A DNA stretch of 64,000 nt from Burkholderiales bacterium (GCA_027487815.1 JAIYCW010000020.1:1-64000), one strand, 5' to 3'; numbered from the stretch's first letter, positions 18,530 through 28,039 are shown. Program-made: numbers and translations. The notes: generated by a model from the sequence alone, not told the origin.

Positions 18530-19717
18530 ATGAACCGCACCGAAGCTATTCTTGTTGCAGGCGGCGGCATTGGCGGTCTGGCTGCAGCGCTGGCCCTGGC
18601 CCGCCAGGGCCACACCATCAAGGTACTTGAGCAGGCTCCTTCAATCGGGGAGATTGGCGCTGGAATACAGCTTGGACCCAATGCGTTTTCGGCCTTTGAC
18701 GCGCTGGGCGTTGGCGAGCGCGCCCGGGCGCGTGCGGTGTACACCGATGAGATGGTGATGCACGACGCGGTAGATGAATCCCTGGTCGGCAGAATTCCCC
18801 TGGGAGAAGAGTTCAGGGAGCGGTTTGGAAACCCTTATGCCGTGATTCATCGGGCCGATGTGCATCTGTCGCTGTTTGAAGGCGCGCAGGAGTCTGGTCA
18901 GATTGAGTTTTTGACCTCGACTCAGGTTCAAAGAATCGAACAGCGCGGAGATGGTGTCGTACTGATTGACTCAAAAGGCAAGGAGCATCGCGGCAAAGCG
19001 CTTGTTGGCGCAGACGGTGTGAAGTCGGCTGTGCGCGAGCAGTTTGTTGGAGATGCTGCCCGTGTGTCCGGGCATGTGGTGTATCGCGCTGTTGTGGATA
19101 AGGCTGACTTCCCGTCTGACCTGCAATGGAACGCTGCGAGTATTTGGGTTGGGCCAAATTGCCATCTGGTTCACTATCCCCTGAGAGGTGGCGAGCAATA
19201 CAACGTTGTGGTGACTTTTCATAGCCGCCAGGAGGAGCAATGGGGCGTGACTGAAGGAAACTCGGCCGAAGTTCAAAGCTATTTTCAAGGAATAGCCCCC
19301 CGAGCGCGTCAGCTGATAGATCTTCCAAAAAGTTGGAAGCGCTGGGCCACTGCGGATCGCGACCCGATCGAGCGGTGGTCTTTTGACAAGGTTACCTTGC
19401 TCGGCGATGCGGCTCACCCGATGCTGCAGTACCTGGCTCAGGGAGCGTGTATGGCCATGGAAGACGGGGTGACCCTGGGCCAGGCCATGCAAGCGTCCGA
19501 TCAGGATCTCGCCCAGGCATTCAAGCGCTATGAAAAGGCGCGCGTAGCCCGGACCGCAAGAGTAGTGCTGTCGGCCAGGGAAATGGGCCGGATCTACCAT
19601 GCCAAAGGGGTGGAGCGACTGGTTCGCAACGACTTGTGGAAAGGGCGCTCCCCACAACGCTTTTATGATGCAGTGGAATGGCTTTATTCATGGCGGATGG
19701 AGACCTGTCTGGGCTAA
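18530..19717 (+). CDS. FAD-dependent monooxygenase, 3-hydroxybenzoate 6-hydroxylase-like
   Basis: A 395-residue class A flavoprotein monooxygenase. Motifs are the FAD/ADP site VAGGGIGGLAAALALA (G11-G16), DG motif GADGVKSAVRE and GD motif GDAAHPMLQYLAQGACMAMED. IQLGPNAFSAFDALGVGE, the VHYPLRGGEQYNVVVTFHS strand and WRMETCLG-like ends match 3-hydroxybenzoate 6-hydroxylase, which uses NADH and oxygen to make gentisate. Salicylate hydroxylase-type enzymes are the alternative. The ATG at 18530 is preferred over the adjoining TTG because GCAGGAGG ends six bases before it. No gentisate dioxygenase gene is nearby. Confidence 0.88.
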   Translation: MNRTEAILVAGGGIGGLAAALALARQGHTIKVLEQAPSIGEIGAGIQLGPNAFSAFDALGVGERARARAVYTDEMVMHDAVDESLVGRIPLGEEFRERFGNPYAVIHRADVHLSLFEGAQESGQIEFLTSTQVQRIEQRGDGVVLIDSKGKEHRGKALVGADGVKSAVREQFVGDAARVSGHVVYRAVVDKADFPSDLQWNAASIWVGPNCHLVHYPLRGGEQYNVVVTFHSRQEEQWGVTEGNSAEVQSYFQGIAPRARQLIDLPKSWKRWATADRDPIERWSFDKVTLLGDAAHPMLQYLAQGACMAMEDGVTLGQAMQASDQDLAQAFKRYEKARVARTARVVLSAREMGRIYHAKGVERLVRNDLWKGRSPQRFYDAVEWLYSWRMETCLG

Positions 19718-19923
19718 GTTTGCATGATTGGCCCACCGCGGATTGCGGCTTGGGCTTTGAGAGTTCCGCAGGCGTCATGTGGTGTCTTGTTGTTACTTCG
19801 CTCGCTCGAACCCCATGAATCGACCGCCTGACTGCCTTGGGCGGCATTTCATCGCCGCCTGCTGTTGACTCGCAAGCGGCTGCCTGCACCCTATGGAGAT
19901 AATCCATAAAAGTGTTCAGAACC

Positions 19924-20409
19924 ATGCAAATCACCAGCCATGACCGTTTGATTTATCGGGAGCGTGAATATCACCTCGACCAGTCCCCCTTGGAGGCCTA
20001 TCTGGTTTCCTTGGGCCGCCCTGTAGACCTGTTCGGACGATGTGCCGCGTGGCGGGGTTACGTCGCGACCTGGACGGTCGATGACGGTTGGCTGTTCCTG
20101 ACCAGTATTGCAGGATCGTGGGCTGATGGGTCGAGTCTTCGAATTGAACAGCTGTTTCCGGTTGCCGGCGTCAGGGCATTTGCAGCTTGGCACAGCGGCC
20201 GATTGCACGCGTATCGCTCGGACTTGCCCGGTGGCACTCAGGCGGCCGCTCGAGCACCTGACCTGACCCTCGACACGTTTTGCGGTCGTATCCAGAGCTC
20301 CAGCATGATTCACCGTCCCAAGCTTCGGGTTGTGAATGGTCAAGCCGCGACAGGGTTCGAGCTTTTGATTTCCAAGCACCCGCTCAAGGCACTAGAAACC
20401 GAGGTTTAA
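19924..20409 (+). CDS. Uncharacterised protein coupled to the diguanylate cyclase gene
   Basis: About 161 residues from ATG 19924; a GTG at 19912 would add four. No signal peptide or membrane segment is visible. The segment CAAWRGYVATWTVDDGWLFL, followed by SIAG and FAAWHSGRLHAY, recalls a widespread unnamed family of bacterial proteins with a WRGY...W.I...LyL pattern. I know this only from memory and no function is attached to it. Its TAA directly abuts the ATG of the REC-REC-GGEEF gene, so the two are almost certainly cotranslated. The 206 bases upstream of it contain no gene I can support. Confidence 0.72.
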   Translation: MQITSHDRLIYREREYHLDQSPLEAYLVSLGRPVDLFGRCAAWRGYVATWTVDDGWLFLTSIAGSWADGSSLRIEQLFPVAGVRAFAAWHSGRLHAYRSDLPGGTQAAARAPDLTLDTFCGRIQSSSMIHRPKLRVVNGQAATGFELLISKHPLKALETEV

Positions 20410-21735
20410 ATGTCAGAGGATCAAATTGCTCATGAACCGGCCCAGGTCGCTGCCGGTGTGGGATCACTGGGCGTAGTTTTGGTGGTCGATGAGTCTCGCC
20501 TGGTTGGTGAGCTGCTCAAGGCGAGTCTGGCTGCACAAAGCAAACTCCAGATCATCAGCGCGAGTACCTTGCAGCAAGCGCGCGAGTTGATCAGTTTGCA
20601 CGAGGACCGTCTGCTGGTCGCTGTGGTCGGTCGGGTCTTGCGCGACGCGCCGAATGGCGAGGTGGTTGACTATGTATGCAATGCCAACATTCCTGCGATT
20701 GTGTTGACTGCGAGTTGGGATCTCGAACTTCGAACCGCTACAGTATCGCAACGCAATGTTGTGGACTACGTGCTTAAGAACAGCCCCGATTGCATAGAGC
20801 AGGTGGCCACGCTAATCACAAGGATTGAGCGCAATCAGAGTATCGGGGTAGTGGTGGTGGATGCTGAGAAGCAAAGCCGAAGCCCAACGGTGCATTGGCT
20901 GCAGGCGCTACGTTTGAAGGTCTACGAAGCGGAGTCCGGAGAGCAGGCTCTTGCGATGCTGAGTAAGAACCCCGAGATCAAGCTCGTGGTTACCGATTTC
21001 AACACCCGCAGTATGGATGGGGTCCAGCTAGCCACTCAGATCCGTCGTAAGTTTCGGCGTCAGGATATTGCGATTGTCGGGATCGCCGACCAGGCAGACC
21101 GCATGGTTTCAGCGCGGTTTATCAAAGCTGGCGCAAACGACTTCATGCATCGGCCCTTTCTTGAGGAAGAGTTTGCATGCCGGGTGATCCAAAACATAGA
21201 TTTGATCGAAACGCTTCAAGCACTGCGCGATGCTGCGATCCGTGACCCATTAACCGGCTTGCATAATCGTCGTTATCTATTTGATGCCGGTGAGGCCATG
21301 CTCGCCAGTGCGCAGCGCGGCCAGGTTGCATTGACCCTTGCTGTTATCGATCTCGACTTTTTCAAGCGCATCAACGATACGATGGGCCATGATGCAGGTG
21401 ACGAAGCACTACGCCAAGCGGCTAAATTGTTGCGTTCGGCTTTTCGCAAGACAGATATCGTGGCACGCATTGGCGGCGAGGAGTTTTGCGTACTGGCCGT
21501 CAACATGGCCCCTGAGGCAGCCGCAAAGGTTTTTGAAACCGTACGCAGTAACCTTGCTGACCTGGTAATCCGGGTTGACGACTACAAATTCCAGATCACC
21601 GCAAGCTTTGGCGTGATAAGCCGATTTGAGGGGGCTATGGCAGAAGCTATCAAACAGGCTGATGAGCTTCTTTATCAGGCTAAGGAGCGCGGGCGCAACT
21701 GCGTTGTACTGCAAAAGGATGCTGAGACGAAGTAA
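20410..21735 (+). CDS. Response regulator with two receiver domains and a GGDEF domain
   Basis: A 441-residue cytoplasmic protein. The first receiver (about 20-135) keeps VVDES and K123 but has G74 where the phosphorylated aspartate belongs (AVVGRV), so it should not be phosphorylated. The second receiver (about 145-265) has the acceptor D196 in VVTDFNTRSMDG, although the usual KPF is RPF. The GGDEF domain (about 270-437) has an intact GGEEF (355-359) and an RxxD inhibitory site (R346-D349) five residues before it, so it should make c-di-GMP with product inhibition. The layout resembles PleD. No sensor kinase is adjacent. Confidence 0.93.
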   Translation: MSEDQIAHEPAQVAAGVGSLGVVLVVDESRLVGELLKASLAAQSKLQIISASTLQQARELISLHEDRLLVAVVGRVLRDAPNGEVVDYVCNANIPAIVLTASWDLELRTATVSQRNVVDYVLKNSPDCIEQVATLITRIERNQSIGVVVVDAEKQSRSPTVHWLQALRLKVYEAESGEQALAMLSKNPEIKLVVTDFNTRSMDGVQLATQIRRKFRRQDIAIVGIADQADRMVSARFIKAGANDFMHRPFLEEEFACRVIQNIDLIETLQALRDAAIRDPLTGLHNRRYLFDAGEAMLASAQRGQVALTLAVIDLDFFKRINDTMGHDAGDEALRQAAKLLRSAFRKTDIVARIGGEEFCVLAVNMAPEAAAKVFETVRSNLADLVIRVDDYKFQITASFGVISRFEGAMAEAIKQADELLYQAKERGRNCVVLQKDAETK

Positions 21736-21764
21736 GGCGCATCGCCGCAGAAAGGGCTGTTGCC

Positions 21765-21803
21765 AAAGAAAAAGGGTCGGAAGCTTTTGGCATCCAACCC
21801 TTT
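21765..21803 (-). terminator. Intrinsic terminator of tRNA-Arg
   Basis: Read on the minus strand, AAAGGGTTGGA pairs with TCCGACCCTTT (11 bp, one G-U) around an 11-base loop, and the stem runs into TTTCTTT. It lies 9 bases beyond the CCA end of tRNA-Arg. On the plus strand it could also weakly stop reading from the upstream GGDEF gene. Confidence 0.75.
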
Positions 21804-21811
21804 GGGCTTAC

Positions 21812-21888
21812 TGGCGCGGCTGGCAGGAATTGAACCCACGACCCCTTGGTTCGTAGCCAAGTACTCTATCCAACTGAGCTACAGCCGC
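21812..21888 (-). tRNA. tRNA-Arg (anticodon ACG)
   Basis: A 77-nt tRNA on the minus strand. The acceptor GCGGCTG pairs with CAGCCGC, followed by discriminator G and encoded CCA (plus-strand TGG at 21812-21814). The anticodon loop CTACGAA gives ACG (21852-21854 on the plus strand), read as ICG after A34 deamination in bacteria. GTAGCTCAGTTGGAT D-arm and GGTTCAATTCC T-arm are canonical. A strong terminator follows. Confidence 0.97.
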
Positions 21889-21911
21889 GTAGCCCTCTAC
21901 TATAACACGGC

Positions 21912-23117
21912 TCAAACCACCTTCGCGATAGCGTCGCATACGTAAGGCAGGTTGCGAGTGTTCATGGCAGCGACGCATATTCTCCCGGTGCTAACTGCAT
22001 AAATACCGAACTCGTTACGCAGCCGATCAACCTGCGCACTGGTCAGGCCTGAGTATGAAAACATTCCACGCTGCCGGGCAACAAAAGAAAAATCCTGTTT
22101 GACACCCAGGCTAAGCAATCCCTGAACAAATCCGACACGCATCGCGCGAATACGTTCGCGCATCGCGCCGAGCTCGGCCTCCCAGGTTTGCCGCAGGCTA
22201 TCGCTCGCCAAAACCGCTGCGACTACCGATGCGCCATGGGTAGGGGGATTGCTGTAGTTGGTGCGAATCACGCGCTTGACCTGGCTGATCACGCGGGCGG
22301 TTTCTTCCTGACTGGCAGTAACGATTGAAAGCGCTCCAACCCGCTCTCCGTAGAGCGAAAAGGATTTCGAAAACGAGCTCGAAACAAAAAACTGCGGAAT
22401 GTGCTCGGCGAACAGACGAATTGCTGAGGCATCGGCTTCAATGCCATCGGCAAATCCTTGATACGCGCAATCAAGAAACCCGACCAGCGCCCGCTCCTTG
22501 ATCACCTTGACGACTTCATGCCATTGCTCGTCGCTCATGTCTACGCCAGTCGGGTTGTGGCAACACGCATGCAGCACAACAATCGAACCAGTGGGCATAG
22601 TGTTCAAACATGCCAGGAGCTCAGCAAACCGGACTCCATGGGTTGCTGCTTCGTAGTAGGGGTAGTTGTTAACTTTGAAACCTGCTGTTTCAAACAAGGC
22701 GCGATGGTTTTCCCAGCTCGGATCACTGATCCAAACCTGTGCATCAGGAAACAGCCGTTTGAGAAAGTCAGCACCAATCTTGAGCGCGCCAGTGCCACCG
22801 AGCGCTTCAAAAGTGGCGACGCGACCATTTTTGATTAGTGGTGAATCTGCGGTGAATAGTAACTTTTGCACCGCCTGGTTGTAAGCCGCGATGCCTTCGA
22901 TGGGCAGGTAGCCGCGAGGCAGACCGGCAGCTACGCGTGCAGCCTCAGCTTCGCGCACCGCAGCAAGCAGCGGGATCTTACCGCCCTCATCAGTGTAGAC
23001 CCCGACACCAAGATTAACTTTGGTAGCGCGGGTATCGGCTACGAAGGCTTCTGTCAAGCCAAGGATAGGATCACGAGGGGCTAATTCGACGGCTGCAAAC
23101 AGCGAGGCAGTGCTCAC
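21912..23117 (-). CDS. Aromatic amino acid / aspartate aminotransferase (class I)
   Basis: A 401-residue PLP-dependent aminotransferase of the AspC/TyrB branch, exchanging amino groups between aspartate or aromatic amino acids and 2-oxoglutarate. The lysine that binds PLP is K251 in SSSFSKSFSLYGERVG. N188 (HNPTGVD), D216 and Y219 (LDCAYQGF) complete the cofactor site, and NLGVGVYTDEGGKIPLL is the family N-terminus. Choice between AspC and TyrB is not possible by eye. It is divergent from uvrB, an arrangement I recall in other Betaproteobacteria. The 236 bases between them hold no gene I can support and no clear LexA box. Confidence 0.94.
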   Translation of the reverse strand: MSTASLFAAVELAPRDPILGLTEAFVADTRATKVNLGVGVYTDEGGKIPLLAAVREAEAARVAAGLPRGYLPIEGIAAYNQAVQKLLFTADSPLIKNGRVATFEALGGTGALKIGADFLKRLFPDAQVWISDPSWENHRALFETAGFKVNNYPYYEAATHGVRFAELLACLNTMPTGSIVVLHACCHNPTGVDMSDEQWHEVVKVIKERALVGFLDCAYQGFADGIEADASAIRLFAEHIPQFFVSSSFSKSFSLYGERVGALSIVTASQEETARVISQVKRVIRTNYSNPPTHGASVVAAVLASDSLRQTWEAELGAMRERIRAMRVGFVQGLLSLGVKQDFSFVARQRGMFSYSGLTSAQVDRLRNEFGIYAVSTGRICVAAMNTRNLPYVCDAIAKVV

Positions 23118-23353
23118 GGCTAAGTCCTTGATTTTCAGGTAGTTAATGAAAAAAAGCGAGGCAAAGTGGAGGGTTGATTCAAAAGCAGTTGCTCAAAAAA
23201 TGGGCAAAAGGCTGGATTTTTTGGCGGCTGGAGGCGATAATCGAGTGTTCACGGATTTGCAGCAAAGCATGGCCTTAAAACTCTGCCGCGCTGCACAATT
23301 CCAATATGAATCAAGAGTTTATCACGCCACTTTGAGCGATTTGCCAGCCTGCT

Positions 23354-25441
23354 ATGCCCGTCATTGATCCGTCATCTGTAACTGTCGTGAGCTTCCCAGG
23401 AAGTCCGTATCAGTTGCATCAGCCGTTTCCGGCGGCTGGCGATCAGCCTGCCGCTATCGAGCGATTGGTCGAGGGCGTGCACGACGGACTAAGCTTTCAA
23501 ACCCTGTTAGGCGTAACCGGCTCGGGTAAAACCTACACCATGGCGCAGGTGATTGCTCGGCTGGGCCGGCCCGCGCTTGTGCTTGCTCCCAACAAAACGT
23601 TGGCGGCGCAGCTTTATTCCGAGATGCGTGAGTTTTTCCCGAATAACGCGGTTGAGTATTTCGTGAGTTATTACGATTACTACCAGCCCGAGGCTTATGT
23701 GCCCCAGCGGGATTTGTACATCGAAAAAGACAGCTCAATCAACGAGCATATCGAGCAGATGCGCTTGTCGGCGACCAAGTCATTGCTTGAGCGCCGTGAC
23801 ACCATCATTGTCGCCACAGTTTCTTGTATTTATGGCATCGGTAATCCATCGGATTATCACCAGATGATCCTCACATTGCGTGTCGGCGATAAATACTCGC
23901 AGCGCGATGTGCTGCAACGCCTGGTGGCAATGCAGTACAAGCGCAACGAGACCGACTTTGGGCGCGGTACCTTTAGAGTGCGCGGGGACACGATTGATGT
24001 GTTTCCTGCCGAGCATTCTGAATTGGCCCTACGCATTGAACTTTTTGATGACGAGATCGAGTCCTTGCAGCTTTTGGATCCGCTCACCGGTCGAATTCGC
24101 CAGAAGATTCCGCGCTTCACCGTTTATCCCGCGTCTCATTATGTGACTCCGCGCGGGACAGTAATGCGCGCCATAGAGACGATCAAGGAAGAGTTGCGCA
24201 CCCGACTGGATGACTTGGTTGAGCAGGGCAAGCTGGTGGAAGCTCAAAGGCTGGAGCAAAGAACCCGGTTTGATATTGAGATGCTCCAGGAGCTCGGGTT
24301 TTGTAAAGGTATCGAGAATTACACCCGCCACTTTTCAGGTGCAAATCCCGGCGATCCGCCGCCTACATTGGTGGATTACCTGCCAGATGATGCATTGATG
24401 ATCATTGATGAAAGTCATGTAACCATCGGGCAGTTGGGTGGTATGTACCGAGGCGATCGCTCGCGCAAGGAAACTCTGGTTGATTTTGGATTCCGATTGC
24501 CCTCGGCCCTCGATAACCGCCCGCTGAAGTTTGAAGAGTTTGAAGGCAAGGTGCGCCAATGCGTATTTGTGTCAGCCACACCGGCCGACTACGAAGCGAA
24601 GCATTCCGGGCAGGTTGTGGAACAGGTTGTTCGTCCTACTGGGCTGGTTGATCCGCAAATAGAAGTACGCCCGGCTACATCGCAGGTAGACGATGTCCTT
24701 GGCGAAATTCATTTACGGGCCAAATTGGGCCAGCGCGTGTTGGTAACTACGCTGACCAAGCGAATGTCAGAGGACCTTACTGAGTTTCTGTCGGATCATG
24801 GCGTCAAGGTGCGCTATTTGCATTCGGACATCGAAACCGTCGAGCGGGTCGAGATCATTCGAGATCTGCGTCTCGGCGTGTTCGACGTCCTGGTGGGGAT
24901 CAACCTGCTGCGCGAGGGTTTGGATATACCAGAGGTGTCCCTGGTTGCGATCCTTGATGCGGACAAGGAGGGCTTCCTGCGCTCAGACCGAAGCTTGATT
25001 CAGACGATCGGCCGGGCGGCACGCAACCTGGACGGCAGGGCCATTCTTTATGCGGATCGAATTACAGATTCAATGCGGCGTGCCATGGATGAGACCGAGC
25101 GTCGCCGCAATAAGCAGATCGCGTTTAACGCTGCCAATGGCATTGTTCCTCGCAGTGTGCGCAAACAGGTGAAAGAATTGATCGATGGTCTGTATGACCC
25201 GCAAGCTTCCAAGCTGGAGCTGCAGGCCGCACAGACCTCGGCCAAGTACGAGGTGATGAGCGAGAAGACTTTGGCGCTTGAAATCAAGCGTATTGAAAAG
25301 CAGATGCTCGAGCACGCGCGAAACCTCGAGTTCGAAAAGGCCGCGCAGCTGCGCGATCAGCTGGCGATACTGAAGGAGCAGGTCTTTGGCGCGAACGGCA
25401 ATTCCAACGTGGTCCCCTTCGTGGCTGACAAAGCCGCTTGA
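23354..25441 (+). CDS. uvrB: Excinuclease ABC subunit B
   Basis: DNA damage-verification helicase of nucleotide excision repair, acting with UvrA and UvrC. The 695 residues have Walker A GVTGSGKT (53-60), the beta-hairpin [12 protein letters not shown] that clamps DNA, the helicase motifs [21 protein letters not shown] and [35 protein letters not shown], and a C-terminal UVR motif ([20 protein letters not shown]) that contacts UvrC. Usual length. Translation starts at ATG 23354 with only a weak ribosome binding site. The phosphatase gene follows 55 bases after its stop. Confidence 0.98.
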   Translation: MPVIDPSSVTVVSFPGSPYQLHQPFPAAGDQPAAIERLVEGVHDGLSFQTLLGVTGSGKTYTMAQVIARLGRPALVLAPNKTLAAQLYSEMREFFPNNAVEYFVSYYDYYQPEAYVPQRDLYIEKDSSINEHIEQMRLSATKSLLERRDTIIVATVSCIYGIGNPSDYHQMILTLRVGDKYSQRDVLQRLVAMQYKRNETDFGRGTFRVRGDTIDVFPAEHSELALRIELFDDEIESLQLLDPLTGRIRQKIPRFTVYPASHYVTPRGTVMRAIETIKEELRTRLDDLVEQGKLVEAQRLEQRTRFDIEMLQELGFCKGIENYTRHFSGANPGDPPPTLVDYLPDDALMIIDESHVTIGQLGGMYRGDRSRKETLVDFGFRLPSALDNRPLKFEEFEGKVRQCVFVSATPADYEAKHSGQVVEQVVRPTGLVDPQIEVRPATSQVDDVLGEIHLRAKLGQRVLVTTLTKRMSEDLTEFLSDHGVKVRYLHSDIETVERVEIIRDLRLGVFDVLVGINLLREGLDIPEVSLVAILDADKEGFLRSDRSLIQTIGRAARNLDGRAILYADRITDSMRRAMDETERRRNKQIAFNAANGIVPRSVRKQVKELIDGLYDPQASKLELQAAQTSAKYEVMSEKTLALEIKRIEKQMLEHARNLEFEKAAQLRDQLAILKEQVFGANGNSNVVPFVADKAA

Positions 25442-25496
25442 ATGGCTACGACTAAAACATCCAACAACAAGTTTTGATTCTCAGGCAGAAAGTGAA

Positions 25497-26018
25497 ATGG
25501 CAAAAAAAGAACCGATCTCCCTTGCAATGAATACCCGTGTGCTCTTTGTATGCATGGGCAATATTTGCCGCTCCCCAATGGCTGAAGGTGTGTTTCGCCA
25601 GCTGGTGAAACAGGCCGGGCTAGAGGAAGTTGTTACGGTGGCTTCTGCAGGAACCCATGCGTTTCACCAGGGTGAGGGCGCAGACAAGCGCGCCATCGCA
25701 GCAGTTGCCAAGCGTGGTTATGACATTTCTGCGTTCAAGGCCAACAAAGTCAAGGAAAAGGACTTCGACGATTTCGACATGATTTTGGCGATGGATTGGG
25801 ACAACCTGGCATTGCTTCAGCAACAGGCACCAAAGAGAACCCATCATAAGCTTCAGCTGTTGATGCGGTTTGCCACCGAACATGAAACCGCGACCATCCC
25901 CGATCCCTATTATGGCAACGCACAGGGGTTTGAGCAGGTGCTGGATTACATTGAGGACGCTTGTAATGGACTGCTCGAAGTCGCCAAGCGGCGCGCCACT
26001 CAGGTAGCCGCTGCTTGA
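25497..26018 (+). CDS. Low-molecular-weight protein-tyrosine phosphatase
   Basis: A 173-residue phosphatase. The active-site loop is CMGNICRS (C19 to R25, CX5R), and the general acid lies in the C-terminal DPYYG. FDMILAMDWDN is also typical. In many bacteria such enzymes (Wzb-like) reverse tyrosine phosphorylation by BY-kinases in capsule export, but no kinase or polysaccharide gene is near. I use ATG 25497; ATG 25527 gives a more standard N-terminus. It sits between uvrB and the isc operon and is followed by a strong hairpin, so it is not part of the isc transcript. Confidence 0.92.
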   Translation: MAKKEPISLAMNTRVLFVCMGNICRSPMAEGVFRQLVKQAGLEEVVTVASAGTHAFHQGEGADKRAIAAVAKRGYDISAFKANKVKEKDFDDFDMILAMDWDNLALLQQQAPKRTHHKLQLLMRFATEHETATIPDPYYGNAQGFEQVLDYIEDACNGLLEVAKRRATQVAAA

Positions 26019-26047
26019 GGGCTGGTGATTGGTGATCTTGATTGAGT

Positions 26048-26069
26048 CGAGGGCCCCGCGGGGCCCTCG
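26048..26069 (+). terminator. Hairpin terminator after the phosphatase gene
   Basis: CGAGGGCCC (26048-26056) and GGGCCCTCG (26061-26069) form a perfect 9-bp GC-rich stem around CGCG, followed by GTGTTTC. The U tract is short, so termination is probable rather than certain. It separates the phosphatase from iscR. Confidence 0.65.
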
Positions 26070-26149
26070 GTGTTTCAGAAACTGCTTGAATATGCCCCAC
26101 TTGTTTGCTAAGGTTTGTGTCTAGGACAAAAACCCCTGCAGCCTTGTGG

Positions 26150-26174
26150 ATTCTCGACTAAAATACTCGGCTAT
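26150..26174. promoter_or_regulatory. IscR type 1 binding site in the isc promoter
   Basis: This 25-bp site matches 23 of 25 positions of the E. coli type 1 consensus as I recall it. CTCGACTAAAAT (26153-26164) forms the left half and ends in the A/T-rich centre; ACTCGGCTAT (26165-26174) forms the right half. It lies 42 bases before iscR, where [2Fe-2S]-IscR would repress the operon. Confidence 0.82.
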
Positions 26175-26215
26175 AGGGGAATATAGAGCCTATAACTCCT
26201 ACCTCCGAGGTTTCC

Positions 26216-26752
26216 ATGAGACTTACCACCAAAGGCCGTTTTGCAGTTACCGCGATGATCGACTTGGCGATGCGCCAGCACCAAGGTCCTGTGACCCTGG
26301 CTGGCATCAGTCAACGTCAAAAAATCAGCCTGTCCTATCTGGAACAGCTGTTTGGCAAATTGCGTCGCCACGAGCTCGTGGAAAGCACGCGCGGACCTGG
26401 CGGCGGCTACACCTTGGCCCGTCCGCTCAAGGACGTGTCAGTCGCTGACATTATCTTTGCAGTAGACGAACCCCTCGACGCAACCAATTGCGGTGGCAAG
26501 GAGAATTGCGGTGAAGATGGTGGTCCTTGCATGACCCATGAGCTGTGGAGCAACCTGAATCGCAAGATGATTGAATATCTTGATTCGGTTACTTTGGCCG
26601 ATCTGGCGGACGGTCAGAAGGTTAAGGTCACCCAGGCTCCACCGAAGCAAATCTCGGTATTGAGGGAGCACCGGGCAGCTTTGGAATTTCCGACTTCGAC
26701 CTTGCAGCAAATCCGGGTTGATGGAAACCGCTTAACCACCATAGCCAGCTAA
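26216..26752 (+). CDS. iscR: Fe-S cluster regulator IscR (Rrf2 family)
   Basis: A 178-residue Rrf2-type repressor that senses Fe-S status. The winged helix starts [18 protein letters not shown]. The cluster ligands C92, C98 and C105 with H108 are present (spacing one residue longer than the C92/C98/C104/H107 of E. coli). [20 protein letters not shown] is the wing and dimer segment. Holo-IscR should bind the type 1 box upstream and shut down iscRSUA-hscBA-fdx. The C-terminus is about 15 residues longer than in E. coli. Confidence 0.97.
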   Translation: MRLTTKGRFAVTAMIDLAMRQHQGPVTLAGISQRQKISLSYLEQLFGKLRRHELVESTRGPGGGYTLARPLKDVSVADIIFAVDEPLDATNCGGKENCGEDGGPCMTHELWSNLNRKMIEYLDSVTLADLADGQKVKVTQAPPKQISVLREHRAALEFPTSTLQQIRVDGNRLTTIAS

Positions 26753-26783
26753 ATTACGTTTCTCGATCAGGGCCACGATAACA

Positions 26784-27992
26784 ATGAAACAACCAATCTA
26801 TCTCGACTACTCCGCGACCACTCCGGTGGATCCGCGGGTAGCGGACAAGATGATTCCTTATTTGCGCGAATCCTTCGGCAATCCTGCTTCACGCAGTCAT
26901 TCCTATGGATGGGAAGCCGAGCATGCTGTAGAAAACGCTCGTGAAGATGTGGCGGCTCTGGTGGGCTGTGATCCGCGTGAGCTGGTTTGGACTTCCGGAG
27001 CGACAGAATCGATCAACCTGGCCCTGAAAGGCGCGGCGCACTTTCATCAGGAAAAGGGCAAGCACCTGATTACTGTAAAAACCGAGCACAAAGCCACGCT
27101 TGATACGATGCGTGAGTTGGAGCGGCAAGGCTTTGAGGTCACATATCTTGATGTTGCTGCCGATGGCTTGGTGAGTATGGATCGCCTGGTTCAGGCAGTG
27201 CGGCCGGACACGATTTTGATTTCGATCATGATGGTCAACAATGAGATCGGTGTTATTCAGGATATCGCCTCGATTGGTGAAATGTGCCGGGAGCGAGGGA
27301 TCTTGTTGCATGTGGATGCCGCTCAAGCTACTGGTAAGGTCAACATTGATCTTGCCAGCCTCAAGGTTGACCTGATGAGCTTTTCTGCGCACAAGACTTA
27401 CGGTCCAAAAGGAATCGGTGCCCTGTTCGTGCGCCGTAAGCCAAGGGTGCGCATTGAGGCCCAGATTCATGGCGGAGGCCATGAGCGGGGATTTCGCTCA
27501 GGCACACTGGCCACTCACCAGATCGTAGGCATGGGTGAGGCCTTCAGACTGGCCCGCGAAGAGATGTCGACTGAGCTTGAGAAAATCCGCAAGCTCAGAA
27601 CGCGTTTGATGGAAGGCCTTCAGCAGATTGAGGAAATCTATGTCAATGGCGACCTCAACCAACGTGTTCCCCACAACCTTAATGTGAGTTTCAACTTTGT
27701 TGAGGGTGAATCGCTGATTATGGCGGTCAAGGACATCGCGGTATCTAGCGGTTCGGCCTGTACCTCGGCAAGTCTGGAGCCCTCCTATGTGCTGCGTGCG
27801 CTGGGCCGGAGCGATGAATTGGCTCATAGTTCGATTCGTTTTTCTATCGGGCGCTTTACTACCGAAGCCGATATCGATTACACGGTTCAACTTATGCAGG
27901 CCAAAGTGGGCAAGCTGCGTGATATGAGCCCGCTCTGGGAAATGCACAAAGACGGCATCGACTTGAATTCAGTTCAATGGGCCGCACACTGA
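26784..27992 (+). CDS. iscS: Cysteine desulfurase IscS
   Basis: A PLP enzyme, 402 residues, that takes sulfur from cysteine for Fe-S clusters and tRNA thiolation. The PLP lysine is K204 ([12 protein letters not shown]) and the persulfide cysteine is C326 on the mobile loop [13 protein letters not shown]. The extended C-terminal tail that docks IscU is present ([14 protein letters not shown], then QWAAH). Second gene of the isc operon, 31 bases after iscR. Confidence 0.98.
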   Translation: MKQPIYLDYSATTPVDPRVADKMIPYLRESFGNPASRSHSYGWEAEHAVENAREDVAALVGCDPRELVWTSGATESINLALKGAAHFHQEKGKHLITVKTEHKATLDTMRELERQGFEVTYLDVAADGLVSMDRLVQAVRPDTILISIMMVNNEIGVIQDIASIGEMCRERGILLHVDAAQATGKVNIDLASLKVDLMSFSAHKTYGPKGIGALFVRRKPRVRIEAQIHGGGHERGFRSGTLATHQIVGMGEAFRLAREEMSTELEKIRKLRTRLMEGLQQIEEIYVNGDLNQRVPHNLNVSFNFVEGESLIMAVKDIAVSSGSACTSASLEPSYVLRALGRSDELAHSSIRFSIGRFTTEADIDYTVQLMQAKVGKLRDMSPLWEMHKDGIDLNSVQWAAH

Positions 27993-28039
27993 GTTTGTGT
28001 GTCGCCTCTAAAAGCAATAGTTATTAAGGGAAGAAATAA

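Noticed and set aside
21761-21803. Interleaved repeats TGCCAAA/TTTGGCA and AAAGGGT/ACCCTTT, suggesting a pseudoknot RNA
   Set aside because: The minus strand gives a simpler explanation: an 11-bp stem plus T-run just beyond tRNA-Arg, which is an intrinsic terminator.
23118-23353. LexA/SOS box before uvrB
   Set aside because: I looked for a CTGT-N8-ACAG type palindrome and found none. A GATAAT at 23236 lacks a matching -35, so no promoter is claimed.
23146-23367. A 73-residue frame upstream of uvrB
   Set aside because: Its composition is unremarkable, there is no ribosome binding site, it overlaps the uvrB start, and no protein-like pattern is visible.
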